From Oceanicola granulosus HTCC2516 (GTDB taxonomy: Bacteria > Pseudomonadota > Alphaproteobacteria > Rhodobacterales > Rhodobacteraceae), in assembly GCF_000153305.1 (NCBI RefSeq), contig NZ_CH724108.1, positions 693,698 through 728,697 of the forward strand: a stretch of 35,000 bases of DNA, given 5' to 3'. Below the pieces are notes generated by a model that was not told the DNA's origin, searched no databases, and was given only the letters and a program-made list of their open reading frames with translations. Both the position numbers and the translations under genes were made by a program. Positions 1-10,900 of this stretch are shown one piece after another. How positions within the stretch are numbered: the stretch's first letter is position 1; each line of letters starts with the position of its first letter.

Positions 1-422
1 TTGTTGCCCGCCTCGATGACCGCGCGGTAGCCGGCGATGTTGGCCATCGAGGAGAGCGCGTCCATCTTCTGCGCGCGGCTGATGCGGGGCACCATGTCCA
101 TCGCGATGACGGAGGCGCCCTTGTCCTTGGCGAGGTCGAGCAGGTCGCCGTTCTGGGCGCGGTAGAAGAACGAGATGACGAGCTGTCCCTCGCGGGTGCG
201 GCCGAGCTCGTCCGGCGTCGGCGGGCGGACCTTGGCGACGATGTCGGCCACGTCCCACAGCGCCTCGGCGCTCGCAGCGATCTCGACGCCGGCGGCCTCG
301 TAGGCGGCGTCGGTGAAGCCGGCCCTGAGGCCCGCGCCGGTCTCGATCACGCACGCATGGCCGAGTTTCTGCAACTCCTTCGCCGAGGCCGGTGTCAGAG
401 GGACACGCGCCTCTCCGGCCAT
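1..422 (-). CDS. pntA: NAD(P) transhydrogenase subunit alpha, N-terminal part (runs off left edge)
   Basis: This is the first 140 codons of the soluble alpha subunit of proton-translocating transhydrogenase, which binds NAD(H) and passes hydride between NADH and NADP+ at the membrane. Visible family hallmarks are GEARVPLTP near the N-terminus, LQKLGHACVIETGAG, the segment ALWDVADIVAKVRPP, then SFFYRAQN and the signature QKMDALSSMANIAGYRAV just before the edge. The rest of the gene lies outside the window. The ATG at 420-422 has a purine-rich GGAGAAGGGG stretch upstream. The reading frame stays open upstream, and a GTG at 441-443 would add seven residues that better match the length of typical PntA proteins, which begin about nine to sixteen residues before GEARV. 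The family call is secure; the exact start is not. Confidence 0.9.
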   Translation of the reverse strand, partial: MAGEARVPLTPASAKELQKLGHACVIETGAGLRAGFTDAAYEAAGVEIAASAEALWDVADIVAKVRPPTPDELGRTREGQLVISFFYRAQNGDLLDLAKDKGASVIAMDMVPRISRAQKMDALSSMANIAGYRAVIEAGN

Positions 423-502
423 GACTTCCCCCCCCTTCTCCACCCGAACCCCACCGAAGTGTTGCGGCTCGTCACACGGGGGTGACGAAACGTGCGCGGG
501 GT

Positions 503-530
503 TTGAGTTGCGCAACCGGACGGGTAGCTT
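503..530 (+). promoter_or_regulatory. Possible promoter of the Deg protease gene, overlapping a perfect palindrome
   Basis: TTGAGT at 503-508 and TAGCTT at 525-530 are 16 bases apart and would serve as weak -35 and -10 boxes for the protease gene starting at 597. The perfect palindrome GTTGCGCAAC at 507-516 overlaps the -35 box and could be an operator. This is a pattern match only, and the region also has to carry the promoter of pntA on the other strand. Confidence 0.3.
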
Positions 531-596
531 CATCACTAGCGGACGGAGCGGGCCCGGCCTGTTCCACCGATTCCGAACTGACAGGAGACTACTCCC

Positions 597-2105
597 GTGA
601 CATTCAAGGTGCTCGCCTATTCGCCGACGTGCGAAACCCCGCCGCAGCGACTTCGCGCGGCCCTCACGGCGCTCGTCCTCGGTGCCGCGCTGGCGCTTTC
701 GCAGGCCATGCCCGCCGAGGCCCAGAGCCGCCCGACGACCTTCGCCGACCTCGCCGAGCAGGTCAGCCCGGCCGTCGTCAACATCACCACCTCCACCATG
801 GTCGCCGGCCGCACCGGCCCCGACGGCATCGTGCCCGAGGGCTCGCCCTTCGAGGACTTCTTCCGCAACCTTCCCGAGAACGACGGCCCGCGCCGTTCGT
901 CCGCGCTCGGCTCCGGCTTCGTGATCTCGGCCGACGGCTACATCGTCACGAACAACCACGTGATCGAGGGCGCCGACGAGATCCTGATCGAGTTCTACGA
1001 CAGCGACAACGAGCTCCCCGCCGAGGTCGTCGGGACCGACCCGAACACCGACATCGCCCTGCTCAAGGTCGAGGCAGAGGACCTGCCCTACGTGGCCTTC
1101 GGCGACAGCGACGGCGAGGGCGCCCGGGTGGGCGACTGGGTCATGGCCATGGGCAACCCGCTCGGCCAGGGCTTCTCGATCTCCGCCGGCATCATCTCGG
1201 CGCGCAACCGTGCCCTGAGCGGCACCTACGACGACTACATCCAGACCGACGCCGCCATCAACCGCGGCAACTCCGGCGGCCCGCTGTTCAACATGGGCGG
1301 CGAGGTGATCGGCGTGAACACCGCGATCCTGTCGCCGACCGGCGGCTCCATCGGCATCGGCTTCGCCATGTCGTCGGCGGTGGTCAAGAACGTGGTCGAC
1401 CAGCTCCAGGAGTTCGGCGAGACCCGCCGCGGCTGGCTCGGCGTGCGCATCCAGGACGTGACGCCGGACATGGTCGAGGCCATCGACGGGCTCGAGACCG
1501 CCTCCGGCGCCCTCATCACCGACGTGCCCCCGGGGCCGGCGGACGATGCCGGGATGCTCGCCGGCGACGTCATCACCGTCTATGACGGCATCGCGGTCGA
1601 GGACACCCGCGAGCTCGTCCGGATGGTCGGCAACTCGCCGGTCGGCAAGGACGTCCCCGTGCAGGTGCTGCGCAACGGCGAGCTCGTCGAGTTGACCGTG
1701 ACGCTCGGCCGCCGCGAGACCGACGAGGCCGTGGCCTTCCCCGCCTCCTCCGATGCGCCCGAAGAGGACGCCGTCGAGAACGAGGTGCTGGGCCTGAGCG
1801 TGGCCGAGGTCGACGAGGCGCTGGTCGAGCAGTACGGCCTGTCCGTCGAGAGCGGCCTGGTGATCACCGACATCGACCCGGCCAGCGAGGCCGCCTCCAA
1901 GGGGCTCGTCGCCGGTGACGTCATCACCGAGGCCGGCCAGCAACCGGTCGGGACCTACGCCGAGTTCGAGGCCCGTATCGAGGAGGCCCGCGACGCCGGC
2001 CGCCGCTCGCTGCTCCTCCTCGTCCGCCGCGGCGGCGACCCGCGCTTCGTCGCGCTGAGCCTCGTCGACGAAGACGAAGAGGTCGAGGACGACGACGCCG
2101 AGTGA
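597..2105 (+). CDS. degP: Periplasmic HtrA/Deg-family serine protease with two PDZ domains
   Basis: This is a Do-family protease and chaperone that degrades misfolded envelope proteins. The 502-residue product starts at a GTG (597) preceded by AGGAGA at 583-588. Residues 1-43 are a long signal region ending AEAQ. The trypsin-like domain follows, with catalytic His121 (TNNHVIEG), Asp152 (NTDIALLK) and Ser226 (NRGNSGGPL). PDZ1 spans about residues 279-365 and PDZ2 about 390-490, as in DegP/DegQ. The C-terminus is a strongly acidic tail rich in Asp and Glu. No partner gene is adjacent; the gene is divergent from pntA and ends at a strong terminator, so it is probably monocistronic. Whether it is the DegP, DegQ or MucD ortholog cannot be told from sequence alone. 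Confidence 0.95.
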   Translation: MTFKVLAYSPTCETPPQRLRAALTALVLGAALALSQAMPAEAQSRPTTFADLAEQVSPAVVNITTSTMVAGRTGPDGIVPEGSPFEDFFRNLPENDGPRRSSALGSGFVISADGYIVTNNHVIEGADEILIEFYDSDNELPAEVVGTDPNTDIALLKVEAEDLPYVAFGDSDGEGARVGDWVMAMGNPLGQGFSISAGIISARNRALSGTYDDYIQTDAAINRGNSGGPLFNMGGEVIGVNTAILSPTGGSIGIGFAMSSAVVKNVVDQLQEFGETRRGWLGVRIQDVTPDMVEAIDGLETASGALITDVPPGPADDAGMLAGDVITVYDGIAVEDTRELVRMVGNSPVGKDVPVQVLRNGELVELTVTLGRRETDEAVAFPASSDAPEEDAVENEVLGLSVAEVDEALVEQYGLSVESGLVITDIDPASEAASKGLVAGDVITEAGQQPVGTYAEFEARIEEARDAGRRSLLLLVRRGGDPRFVALSLVDEDEEVEDDDAE

Positions 2106-3433
<1,328 letters not shown>

Positions 3434-3434
<1 letters not shown>

Positions 3435-4132
3435 TGCTGCTGCGCGCCGCGCTCCTCGCCGCCCTCGCGGCTGGCGGAGCGGCGGCGCAGGGCATCGACG
3501 CCGCCACCTACGCCGAGCCGACCGACCGCTACCCGCACGGGGCGCTGGGCGACCCGGTCGAGTGGGGCGCGCTGGTGCTCGAGACGGCTCGAGGGCCGGT
3601 GACGGTGCGGCTGCCCGAGGAGCGGGTGTTCGAGGACACCGCGCCGCGCGTGGTCGACGTCGACGGCGACGGCGCGACCGAGGCGGTGGTGGTCGAGAGC
3701 AATCGCGACCTCGGGGCCCGGCTCGCGATCTACGGCGCCGAAGGCACCCTGATTGCGGCGAACGACTGGTTCGGCCAGCGCAACCGCTGGCTGGCTCCGG
3801 TCGGCGTGGCCGATCTCGACGGCGACGGGCGCGTCGAGCTGGCCTACATCGACCGCCCCCACCTCGCCAAACGGCTGATCGTGCTCGAGTTCGCCGACGG
3901 CGCGCTGCGCGAGGAGGCGGTGGCCGAGGGGCTGACCAACCACTCCTACGGAGAGCCGGCGATCCACGGCGGACTGCGCGATTGCGGCGACGGCATCGAG
4001 ATGATCACCGCCGACGCGGACTGGAGCCGGGTGATGGCGACGCGCCTGCGCGACGGCCGGCTCGAGAGCCGCGCGCTCGGGCCGTTCACCGGGCTCGGCG
4101 ATCTCGCCGCCGCGCTCGACTGCCCCGGCTAG
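3434..4132 (+). CDS. Exported FG-GAP/VCBS-repeat protein
   Basis: This 232-residue protein has a signal peptide (residues 1-19, ending AAAQG) and two copies of the calcium-binding FG-GAP core, DVDGDGATEAVV and DLDGDGRVELAY. Those loops are typical of beta-propeller blades in integrin-like and VCBS proteins. It should be periplasmic or secreted. A full seven-bladed propeller would not fit in 232 residues, so either the blades are short or the propeller is incomplete. The ATG overlaps the ferredoxin stop (TGATG), which suggests coupled expression despite the different compartment. Its last codon shares a CTAG with cobS, which converges on it. No enzymatic function can be assigned. Confidence 0.8.
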
Positions 4133-4881
4133 AGCGCCGCGAACACCAGCAGCACCGCGATCTCGGCAAGCTGCTGCGCCGCGCCGAGGATGTCGCCGGT
4201 CTGCCCGCCGATCCGCCTCCGCGCGACCCGTCCGAGCAGCGCCACCAGCCCCCCCGCCGCCAGCGCGACGGCCACCAGCGCCCACGGCGCGAGCAGCAGG
4301 CAGCCCGCGCCCGCCAGCGCCATCGCCGCGAGCGCCGCGCGGGGCGGCGGGCGGCCGGTGAGGCGGGCGAGGCCGTCGGGACGCGCGAAGGGCAGGGCGG
4401 CCGCGAGCGCCGCCATGGCCGCCCGGCTCGCCAGCCCCGCCACGAGCAGCGCCGGCCAGAGCCAGCCCGCCGCGATGGCGGAAGCGAGCGCGCTCCAGCG
4501 CAGGCCGAGACCGAGCACCAGCGCCAGCGCGCCGTAGCTGCCGATCCGGCTGTCGCGCATGATCTCGAGCCGTCGCTCCGGGTGGCCGCCGCCCCAGAGC
4601 CCGTCGGCGCTGTCCGACAGCCCGTCCTCGTGCAGCCCCCCCGTCGCCAGCGCCGCCACCGCCAGCGCCAGCCCGGCGGCGACGCCCGGCGGAAGGCCGA
4701 CGGCGCCGGCCAGCGCCGCGGCGCCCGCCGCGAGCGCCCCCACCGCCAGCCCCGCCAGCGGCCAGGCCCATGCCGCCTGCGGCCCCGGTGCGGCGGAGGG
4801 CATTGGCAGGCGGGTCAACAGCGCCAGCGCCGCCGCGACATCCGCCAGCCGCCGTCGCGCGAAATCAGCCAAGCGTCGCAT
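4129..4881 (-). CDS. cobS: Adenosylcobinamide-GDP ribazoletransferase (cobalamin synthase)
   Basis: CobS joins adenosylcobinamide-GDP to alpha-ribazole (phosphate) in the last steps of the B12 nucleotide loop. The 250-residue product is a polytopic membrane protein made of Ala/Leu-rich helices. The family signature [18 protein letters not shown] is present, with the conserved acidic residues, followed by [13 protein letters not shown] take the ATG at 4879-4881, which follows AAAAGGGGG; the frame stays open another 17 codons upstream but the extension has no family resemblance. It is divergent from cobT across 68 bases. That gap is too short for a cobalamin riboswitch. Confidence 0.93.
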   Translation of the reverse strand: MRRLADFARRRLADVAAALALLTRLPMPSAAPGPQAAWAWPLAGLAVGALAAGAAALAGAVGLPPGVAAGLALAVAALATGGLHEDGLSDSADGLWGGGHPERRLEIMRDSRIGSYGALALVLGLGLRWSALASAIAAGWLWPALLVAGLASRAAMAALAAALPFARPDGLARLTGRPPPRAALAAMALAGAGCLLLAPWALVAVALAAGGLVALLGRVARRRIGGQTGDILGAAQQLAEIAVLLVFAAL

Positions 4882-4949
4882 CAGGCCCCCTTTTCCCCGG
4901 TCGTCCGTTCGATAGAGAGGGCCTGCCGCCAATGCAAACGAGAGGCCCG

Positions 4950-5969
4950 ATGCCCGTTCCCTTCACCACCCTCGCCGACTTCGCCGGCCGCCTCGCCGAC
5001 CTGCCCGCCCCCGACACCGGCGCCATCGCCGCCGCCGAGGCGCGCAACGGGCAGCTCACCAAGCCGCCGGGCGCGCTCGGGCGGCTCGAGGAGCTGGCGA
5101 TCTGGTACGCCGGCTGGCGGGGCGATCCGCGCCCCTCGCTCGAGGCGCCGCAGATCGTGGTCTTCGCCGGCAACCACGGCATCGCCGCGCGCGGCGTCTC
5201 GGCGTTCCCGGCCGACGTGACGGTGCAGATGGTGGCCAACTTCGAGGCCGGCGGCGCGGCGATCAATCAGCTCGCGCGGGCCTACGGGGCGACGATGGGC
5301 GTCGTCGCGCTCGAGCTCGACCAGCCGACCGCCGACTTCACCGCCGGCCCGGCGATGAGCGAGGCCGAGGCCGTCGCCGCGCTGGGCGCAGGGTGGGAGG
5401 CGGTCGACCCGGCGGCGGACCTGTTCATCGCCGGCGAGATGGGCATCGCCAACACCACCGCCGCCGCCGCCATCGCCGCCGCGCTCTGCGGCGGGCGCGG
5501 CGTGGACTGGGCCGGGCGGGGCACCGGCGTGGACGCGGCGGGGCTGGAGCTGAAGGCGGCGGTGATCGACGCGGGCCTCGCGGCCAACGCGGGCGCACTG
5601 GCCGGGCAGCCGCTCGAGGTGCTGCGCTGCCTCGGCGGGCGCGAGATCGCGGCCATCGCGGGCGCCATCGCGGCGGCGCGCAGCCACCGGATCCCGGTGA
5701 TCCTCGACGGCTTCATCGCCACCTCCGCCGCCGCCGTGCTGCACGCCGCCGCGCCGGGGGCGCTCGACCACGCGCTCGCCGGCCACCGGAGCGCCGAGAG
5801 CGCTCACGGGCGGCTGCTCGACCACCTCGGCCTGTCGCCGCTGCTCGATCTCGACATGCGGCTCGGCGAGGGCACGGGCGCGGCAATGGCGCTCGGGGTG
5901 CTGCGCGGCGCGGTGGCGTGCCACTCGGGCATGGCGACCTTCGCGGAGGCCGGAGTCAGCGACGGCTGA
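4950..5969 (+). CDS. cobT: Nicotinate-nucleotide:dimethylbenzimidazole phosphoribosyltransferase
   Basis: CobT transfers phosphoribose from nicotinate mononucleotide to dimethylbenzimidazole to make alpha-ribazole phosphate, the substrate used by CobS. The product is 339 residues, normal for the family. Conserved blocks are [14 protein letters not shown] (74-87), [13 protein letters not shown] (162-174), GRGTGVD (189-195) and RLGEGTGAA near 304-312, where Glu307 aligns with the catalytic base. Two start codons are possible: ATG 4932 and ATG 4950. I prefer 4950 because AGAGG lies five bases upstream and the protein then begins at the usual place. It faces cobS head to head, so both are probably expressed from the short space between them. 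Confidence 0.95.
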   Translation: MPVPFTTLADFAGRLADLPAPDTGAIAAAEARNGQLTKPPGALGRLEELAIWYAGWRGDPRPSLEAPQIVVFAGNHGIAARGVSAFPADVTVQMVANFEAGGAAINQLARAYGATMGVVALELDQPTADFTAGPAMSEAEAVAALGAGWEAVDPAADLFIAGEMGIANTTAAAAIAAALCGGRGVDWAGRGTGVDAAGLELKAAVIDAGLAANAGALAGQPLEVLRCLGGREIAAIAGAIAAARSHRIPVILDGFIATSAAAVLHAAAPGALDHALAGHRSAESAHGRLLDHLGLSPLLDLDMRLGEGTGAAMALGVLRGAVACHSGMATFAEAGVSDG

Positions 5970-5972
5970 GCC

Positions 5973-7862
5973 TCACTCCTTCGCCCGCCCCCCGGCGGCG
6001 CCCTTGCGCTGCAGGCCCATCGCCTCGACGTCGAGATTGCTGGCGAGCGCGGTCTCGAGATCGCGCTCCAGCTCGCGCGCCTTGGCGACGTATTCCGGAT
6101 TCTGCGACACCGGCACGCCGGGCTTGTAGAGCTGCGCAAGCGTGCGCATCGCGCTGCGGTCGTGGTGGTAGAAGTAGACCTCGGCCTCGTTGGCCTCGTA
6201 CTCGCTGAGCCCGAGGTTCTCGAGCACGTAGCGCCCGGCCCGCAGCGACGAATCGAACGTTTCGCGCACGATGTCGTCGGCCCCGGCCTGGTAGAGCTGG
6301 TAGACGTGGATGCGGTCGCGCGCGCGGGCGACGATGTGGATGTCGGGCCGCGCGGTGCGGGCGTAGCGCACCAGCCGGGTCGCCGCGGCGGGATCGTCGA
6401 GCGCGACGACCAGCACGGAGGCGTCGTCGAAGCCCGCCGAGTGGAGCAGGTCGGGCCGGGTCGGATCGCCGAAGAAGGCGCGGAAGCCGAAGGTGCGCAT
6501 GGTCTGGACCGTCGCGAGGTTGGCGTCGAGCACCACGGTCGAGTAGCCGGCCGAACGCACCAGCCGGTTGACCACCTGCCCGAAGCGCCCGATCCCGGCG
6601 ATGATGACGGGGCCGGTCTCGTCGATCTCGTCGGCCGGCGCGTCGGCCGCCTCGACCATCCGGCGCGACAGGCGCTCGTTGAGGATGAAGAGCAGCGGCG
6701 TGATCATCATCGACAGCGCCACGACCATCAGCAGCATCGCCCCCGCCTCCTGCGTCAGCACCGCCTGCTGGAGCGAGAAGGAGATCAGCACGAAGCCGAA
6801 CTCCCCCGCCTGCGCGAGGCCGAGCGTGAAGAGCCAGCGGTCGCGGCCCCGGAGCTTGAACAGCAGCGCCAGCAGGTAGAGGACGACGCCCTTGATGACG
6901 ATGACCCCGAGCGTCAGGCCGAACAGCGTCAGCGGGTGCGCGAGCAGCAGCTCGAAGTCGATCCCCGCGCCGACGGTGATGAAGAACAGCCCCAGCAGCA
7001 GGCCCTTGAACGGCTCCAGGTCGCTCTCGAGCTCGTGGCGGAACTCGGAATTGGCCAGCACCACCCCGGCGAGGAAGGTGCCGAGCGCGGGCGACAGGCC
7101 GACGGACTGCATCAGCACCGCGATCGCCACCACCATCAGCAGCGCCAGCACGGTGTACATCTCGCGCAGGCGGGCGTGCTGGATGTAGCGGAAGACAGGG
7201 CGCGTCAGGTAGGTCCCGGCGAGCACGATCGCCGCCACCGCGCCCAGCGTGACCAGGGTCACCCCCCAGCCGGGGAGGCCCTCCACGAGGCTCATCGCGT
7301 GCACCTCGGGCCCGTGCGCCGCCTCGCCGTGCAGGGCGGTGGCTGAGCCGGTGCCGACGACGAGCAGCGGCAGCAGCGCCAGCATCGGGATCACGGCGAT
7401 GTCCTGGGTGAGCAGCACCGAGAAGGTCGACCGTCCGCCGGGCGTCTGCATCAGGCCCTTTTCCGACAGGGTCTGCAGCACGATGGCCGTTGAGGACAGC
7501 GCGAAGATCATCCCCACCGCCAGCGCCGTCGGCCAGGCAATGCCGAGCGCGGCGGCCCCGAGGGCGATCAGGCCGGTGGTCAGCGTGATCTGCAGCCCGC
7601 CGAGCCCGATCAGCCGGTCGCGCATGTCCCAGAGGGCGCGGGGTTCGAGCTCGAGGCCGATCAGGAACAGCATCACCACGACGCCGAACTCGGCGAAGTG
7701 CTGCAGCTCCTCCGTCTCCGAGCCGATGCCGGGGATGAAGCCGATGGCCACGCCCGCGAGCAGGTAGCCGAGGACCGATCCCAGCCCCAGGCGCGCCGCG
7801 AGCGGCACCGCGATGGCGGCCGCGCCGAGGTAGATCGTCGCTTGGATCAGAAAGCCCTGCAT
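5973..7862 (-). CDS. CPA2-family monovalent cation:proton antiporter with RCK domain (KefB-like)
   Basis: This inner-membrane exchanger of potassium or sodium for protons is 629 residues from the ATG at 7860-7862. Residues 1-395 form the hydrophobic exchanger domain, with typical motifs FLIGLELEP (67-75), LLTQDIAVIP (150-159) and LAQAGEFGFVL. Residues 418-535 are a TrkA-N/RCK domain that binds nucleotide, starting with the Rossmann loop IIAGIGRFGQ. A charged helical tail rich in Glu, Arg and Lys follows. This order matches KefB/KefC and YbaL. Classic Kef proteins are glutathione-gated; whether this one is cannot be seen, and no KefF/KefG ancillary subunit gene is adjacent. A TTG at 7890-7892 could start it ten residues earlier. 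It converges on cobT with three bases between stop codons. Confidence 0.93.
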   Translation of the reverse strand: MQGFLIQATIYLGAAAIAVPLAARLGLGSVLGYLLAGVAIGFIPGIGSETEELQHFAEFGVVVMLFLIGLELEPRALWDMRDRLIGLGGLQITLTTGLIALGAAALGIAWPTALAVGMIFALSSTAIVLQTLSEKGLMQTPGGRSTFSVLLTQDIAVIPMLALLPLLVVGTGSATALHGEAAHGPEVHAMSLVEGLPGWGVTLVTLGAVAAIVLAGTYLTRPVFRYIQHARLREMYTVLALLMVVAIAVLMQSVGLSPALGTFLAGVVLANSEFRHELESDLEPFKGLLLGLFFITVGAGIDFELLLAHPLTLFGLTLGVIVIKGVVLYLLALLFKLRGRDRWLFTLGLAQAGEFGFVLISFSLQQAVLTQEAGAMLLMVVALSMMITPLLFILNERLSRRMVEAADAPADEIDETGPVIIAGIGRFGQVVNRLVRSAGYSTVVLDANLATVQTMRTFGFRAFFGDPTRPDLLHSAGFDDASVLVVALDDPAAATRLVRYARTARPDIHIVARARDRIHVYQLYQAGADDIVRETFDSSLRAGRYVLENLGLSEYEANEAEVYFYHHDRSAMRTLAQLYKPGVPVSQNPEYVAKARELERDLETALASNLDVEAMGLQRKGAAGGRAKE

Positions 7863-7936
7863 CGAATTGCTATCGCAGCGCCTCGGCGGCAATGCAATCG
7901 CGGCGTGCCGCCGTCACCGGCACAGGCGGTGCGATG

Positions 7937-10900
7937 TCAGCCGTTCGGCATGGCGATGCGCACCGCCCTGCCGCGCTGGGTGAAATCGACGTAGCTGTCG
8001 CCGATGGCGCTGACCCGGCCGCCGTCGAGCCGGTCGCCGACGCTGACCTTCACGTAGCGCCCGTTGGCGAGGCGCACGAGGGCGCGGCGGTCGTCGATGC
8101 GGCCGTAGACGCCGATCAGGTTGATGCGTCGCAGGTTGATCGCGTTCTCGAAGGTGGCGGCGGCGGCGACGCTCCCGGTGGTCGGGCCGGAGGGCGCGAC
8201 GGCGCGGGGCGTGACGGGAGCGGCCGCGGGTGCGGCGGCGGCGGTCGCGCGGGCGCTGGCGCGCTGCGCGTTCTGCACGATGCGCGCCATGTTGCGCGGC
8301 CGGGGGTCGGGGCGGAGCGAGCGGCCCACCGCCTGCCGCGTCGCCGAGGCCAGCGCCTCGCGCGGCACGCTCTGCTGGAGCGCGGCGGCGGCGGCGGCGA
8401 GCGCGGCGGCGGTGTCGTTGCCCGTCTCGGCGGGCGGCTCGGTCGCCTCCGCCAACGCCGCGGCGACGGCCTCGGCGCTGTCGTCGAGCTCTTCCGCGGC
8501 TTCCTCGTCGGTCGGCGCGATATCCTCGGGGCGCAGGTTGGGACGGGGGCCGGCGAGCGCGGGATCGGCGGCGAGCGCGGCGGCGACAGCGACGTTGACG
8601 TCCGTCCCCGGGCGCAGCTGCGGGCGCAGCGACGCCAGCGAAACGCCGCCTGGCCGCACGACCTCGACCGGATCGGCCGGGCTCGCGGCGGCGGTGATGG
8701 TCATCGCGGCGGGGCGCAGCTGCGGCCGGAAGCTGATCGAATCGAGGAACAGCAGCTCGGAGGGGAGCGTGGTCGGGGCGGCGTCGGTCGCGGTCTCCTC
8801 GACGGCCGCCTCGGGCGCGAGGCCGGTCGGGCGCGACGGCGGGTTGGCGGCGCGCTGCTCGAGGTAGCTCACGCCGGTGGCCGGCTCGGCGGACGGTTCG
8901 GCGGCGGCGGCAACGCGCTCGACCTCGCCCGGCCGGGTCGGCGGGCGCAGCGAGATCGTCGCGAGGTAGGCCACGGGCGGCACGGCGGCGTCGACGGCAG
9001 GGGTCTCCGGCTCGGGCGTGACCGCTGCCACGGTATCCGGCGCGAGGGCGGCGGGGCGTGTCGGCGGGGCGATCCCGACGGCGGGCAGGTAGGCGACGTC
9101 GCTCGTTTCGGGCGCGACGGTCGGAGCGGGCGCAAGCGCGGCCTCTTCCGGTGCGAGCTCGGCCGGGCGCGTCGGCGGCGTGAGGCCGATGGCGGGCACG
9201 TAGGCCACCGAGGCGGGCTCGGGCGCGACGGCGGCGACGGGTGCTTCCTGGACCACCCCGGGCGCGAGCGTGGCAGGGCGCAGCGGCGGCAGCAGGCCCG
9301 GCGTGGTGGTGTAGGCCACGGCGACGGGCGGCGCGGCGGCCGGCTCGGTCACGGGCGCGATGTCCTCCGGGCGCAACGGCGGGTCGATTGGAGCATCGTC
9401 GAGCAGGGCGACCTGCGGCTGCGGCTCCGCCTCGACGGGCGCGACCTCAACCTCGGCGACCACCTCCGCCACATCCGCACCGGGGAACGGGCCGAACCGG
9501 GCAGCCAGCGCCTCCGCCGGGCGCTCCGGCGGCGACAGCGGCACCTCGCCCGAGAGCACGACGGTGCCGTTGACCTCGGTGACTTGCGTGCCTTCGGCGG
9601 CGAGCGACACCGGCGTGACCGGCGGCGGCTCGGTGCCGGGGCGGATCGGCGGCTCGCGCTCGGGCGCGCCGGCGAAGACGACGATGCCGTCGGGCGTCAG
9701 CGTCCCGTCCTCGGTGGCGAGGATGAAGCCGTCCTCGTCGCGCTCGAAGGCGCTGCCCGGCGGCGGCGGGTCGGCCGGAGTCGGGATGCGGACGTCGCCC
9801 GCCGACGCGCCGGGGCTGTCGAGCGTGGCTGGCGTCGCGGTGAAGTCGTAGCCCACGGGGGCACTTACGGGCAGCTCTTCGAGCACCTCGGTGCGCGGCG
9901 TCACCGGGATCCGCGGCGCGCGCTGCCAGACGCCGGTGGCGGCGTAGATGCGCTGGGCCTCGGCGGGGCTGAGCACGCGGCCGATGGGCTGCTGGACGGG
10001 CGGCGGCGCGGTGGCGACGGGCTCGAGCAGGCTGCCCTCGGGCGCGGCGCTGTCGGTGTCCTCGGCCTCGGCAACAGGCGCCTCGGGCGCGAGCATCGCG
10101 ATCTCGGGCGCGGGCTCGACGGCCTCGGCGACGGGCGCGGCGGGAGCGTCGCCGGCCTCGGCGTTGTTGGTGAGGTCTTCCTCCGGAAGGCTGTTGTCCT
10201 CGGTCCAGGCGAGGCCCCCGTCCGCCTCGGGCGGCACCAGCGGCTCGGGCTGCGGCGCGGGGGCCGCGATGTCGGCCGAGAGCGCGGAGGCGCTGGCGGG
10301 CTCGGGCTCCGGCTCGGCGGGCGCGGTGGCGGTGGCGGTGCGGGTGCCGGCGAGGTCGCCGAACCAGCGCGCGATGCTGTCGCTGTTGGCCGCGGCGAGC
10401 GCGCCGACGACGGCCAGGAAGAGCAGCAGCAGCGCCGTCAGGATCACGCCGAGGAAGCGGGGCTTGCCGCCGATGCGGCGCTCTTCCTCGAGCCGGCGCG
10501 CGCCGAAGATCGTCATCTGCGCGCGCTCGTCATCCGCGGTCGCGGCGTTGCGTTCGGCCGGCCTGGCGGCGTCGCCCGGCGGCGGGGCGAGGGGCGGAGC
10601 GGCTTTCGCCTTGCCGGACTTGCGGCCGCGCTTGGGCTTGGCCGGCGGCGCCTCGGGCGCGGGTTCGGGAATCGGGGCCGGGCGGTCGGGCAGGCCGAGG
10701 CCGGGCGCGTGCGTCTCGTCGACCGCCCCCTCGGCGCGGCCGGTGACCGGGATCGCCGGGCCATCGGGCGCGGCGTAGGCGGCGCCGAGCGCAGCGCCGG
10801 CGACAGGCCCCGCGGCGGCGGGGCGGGCGGCGGCGGGGCGGGCGGCGGTGAAGCCGAGCTTCGCCGCGGGGGGCGGCGGCGGCTCGGCACGGGCGCGCAG

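Noticed and set aside
4882-4949. Cobalamin riboswitch between cobS and cobT
   Set aside because: The gap is only 68 bases and shows no B12-box-like core; a cobalamin riboswitch needs roughly 200 bases.
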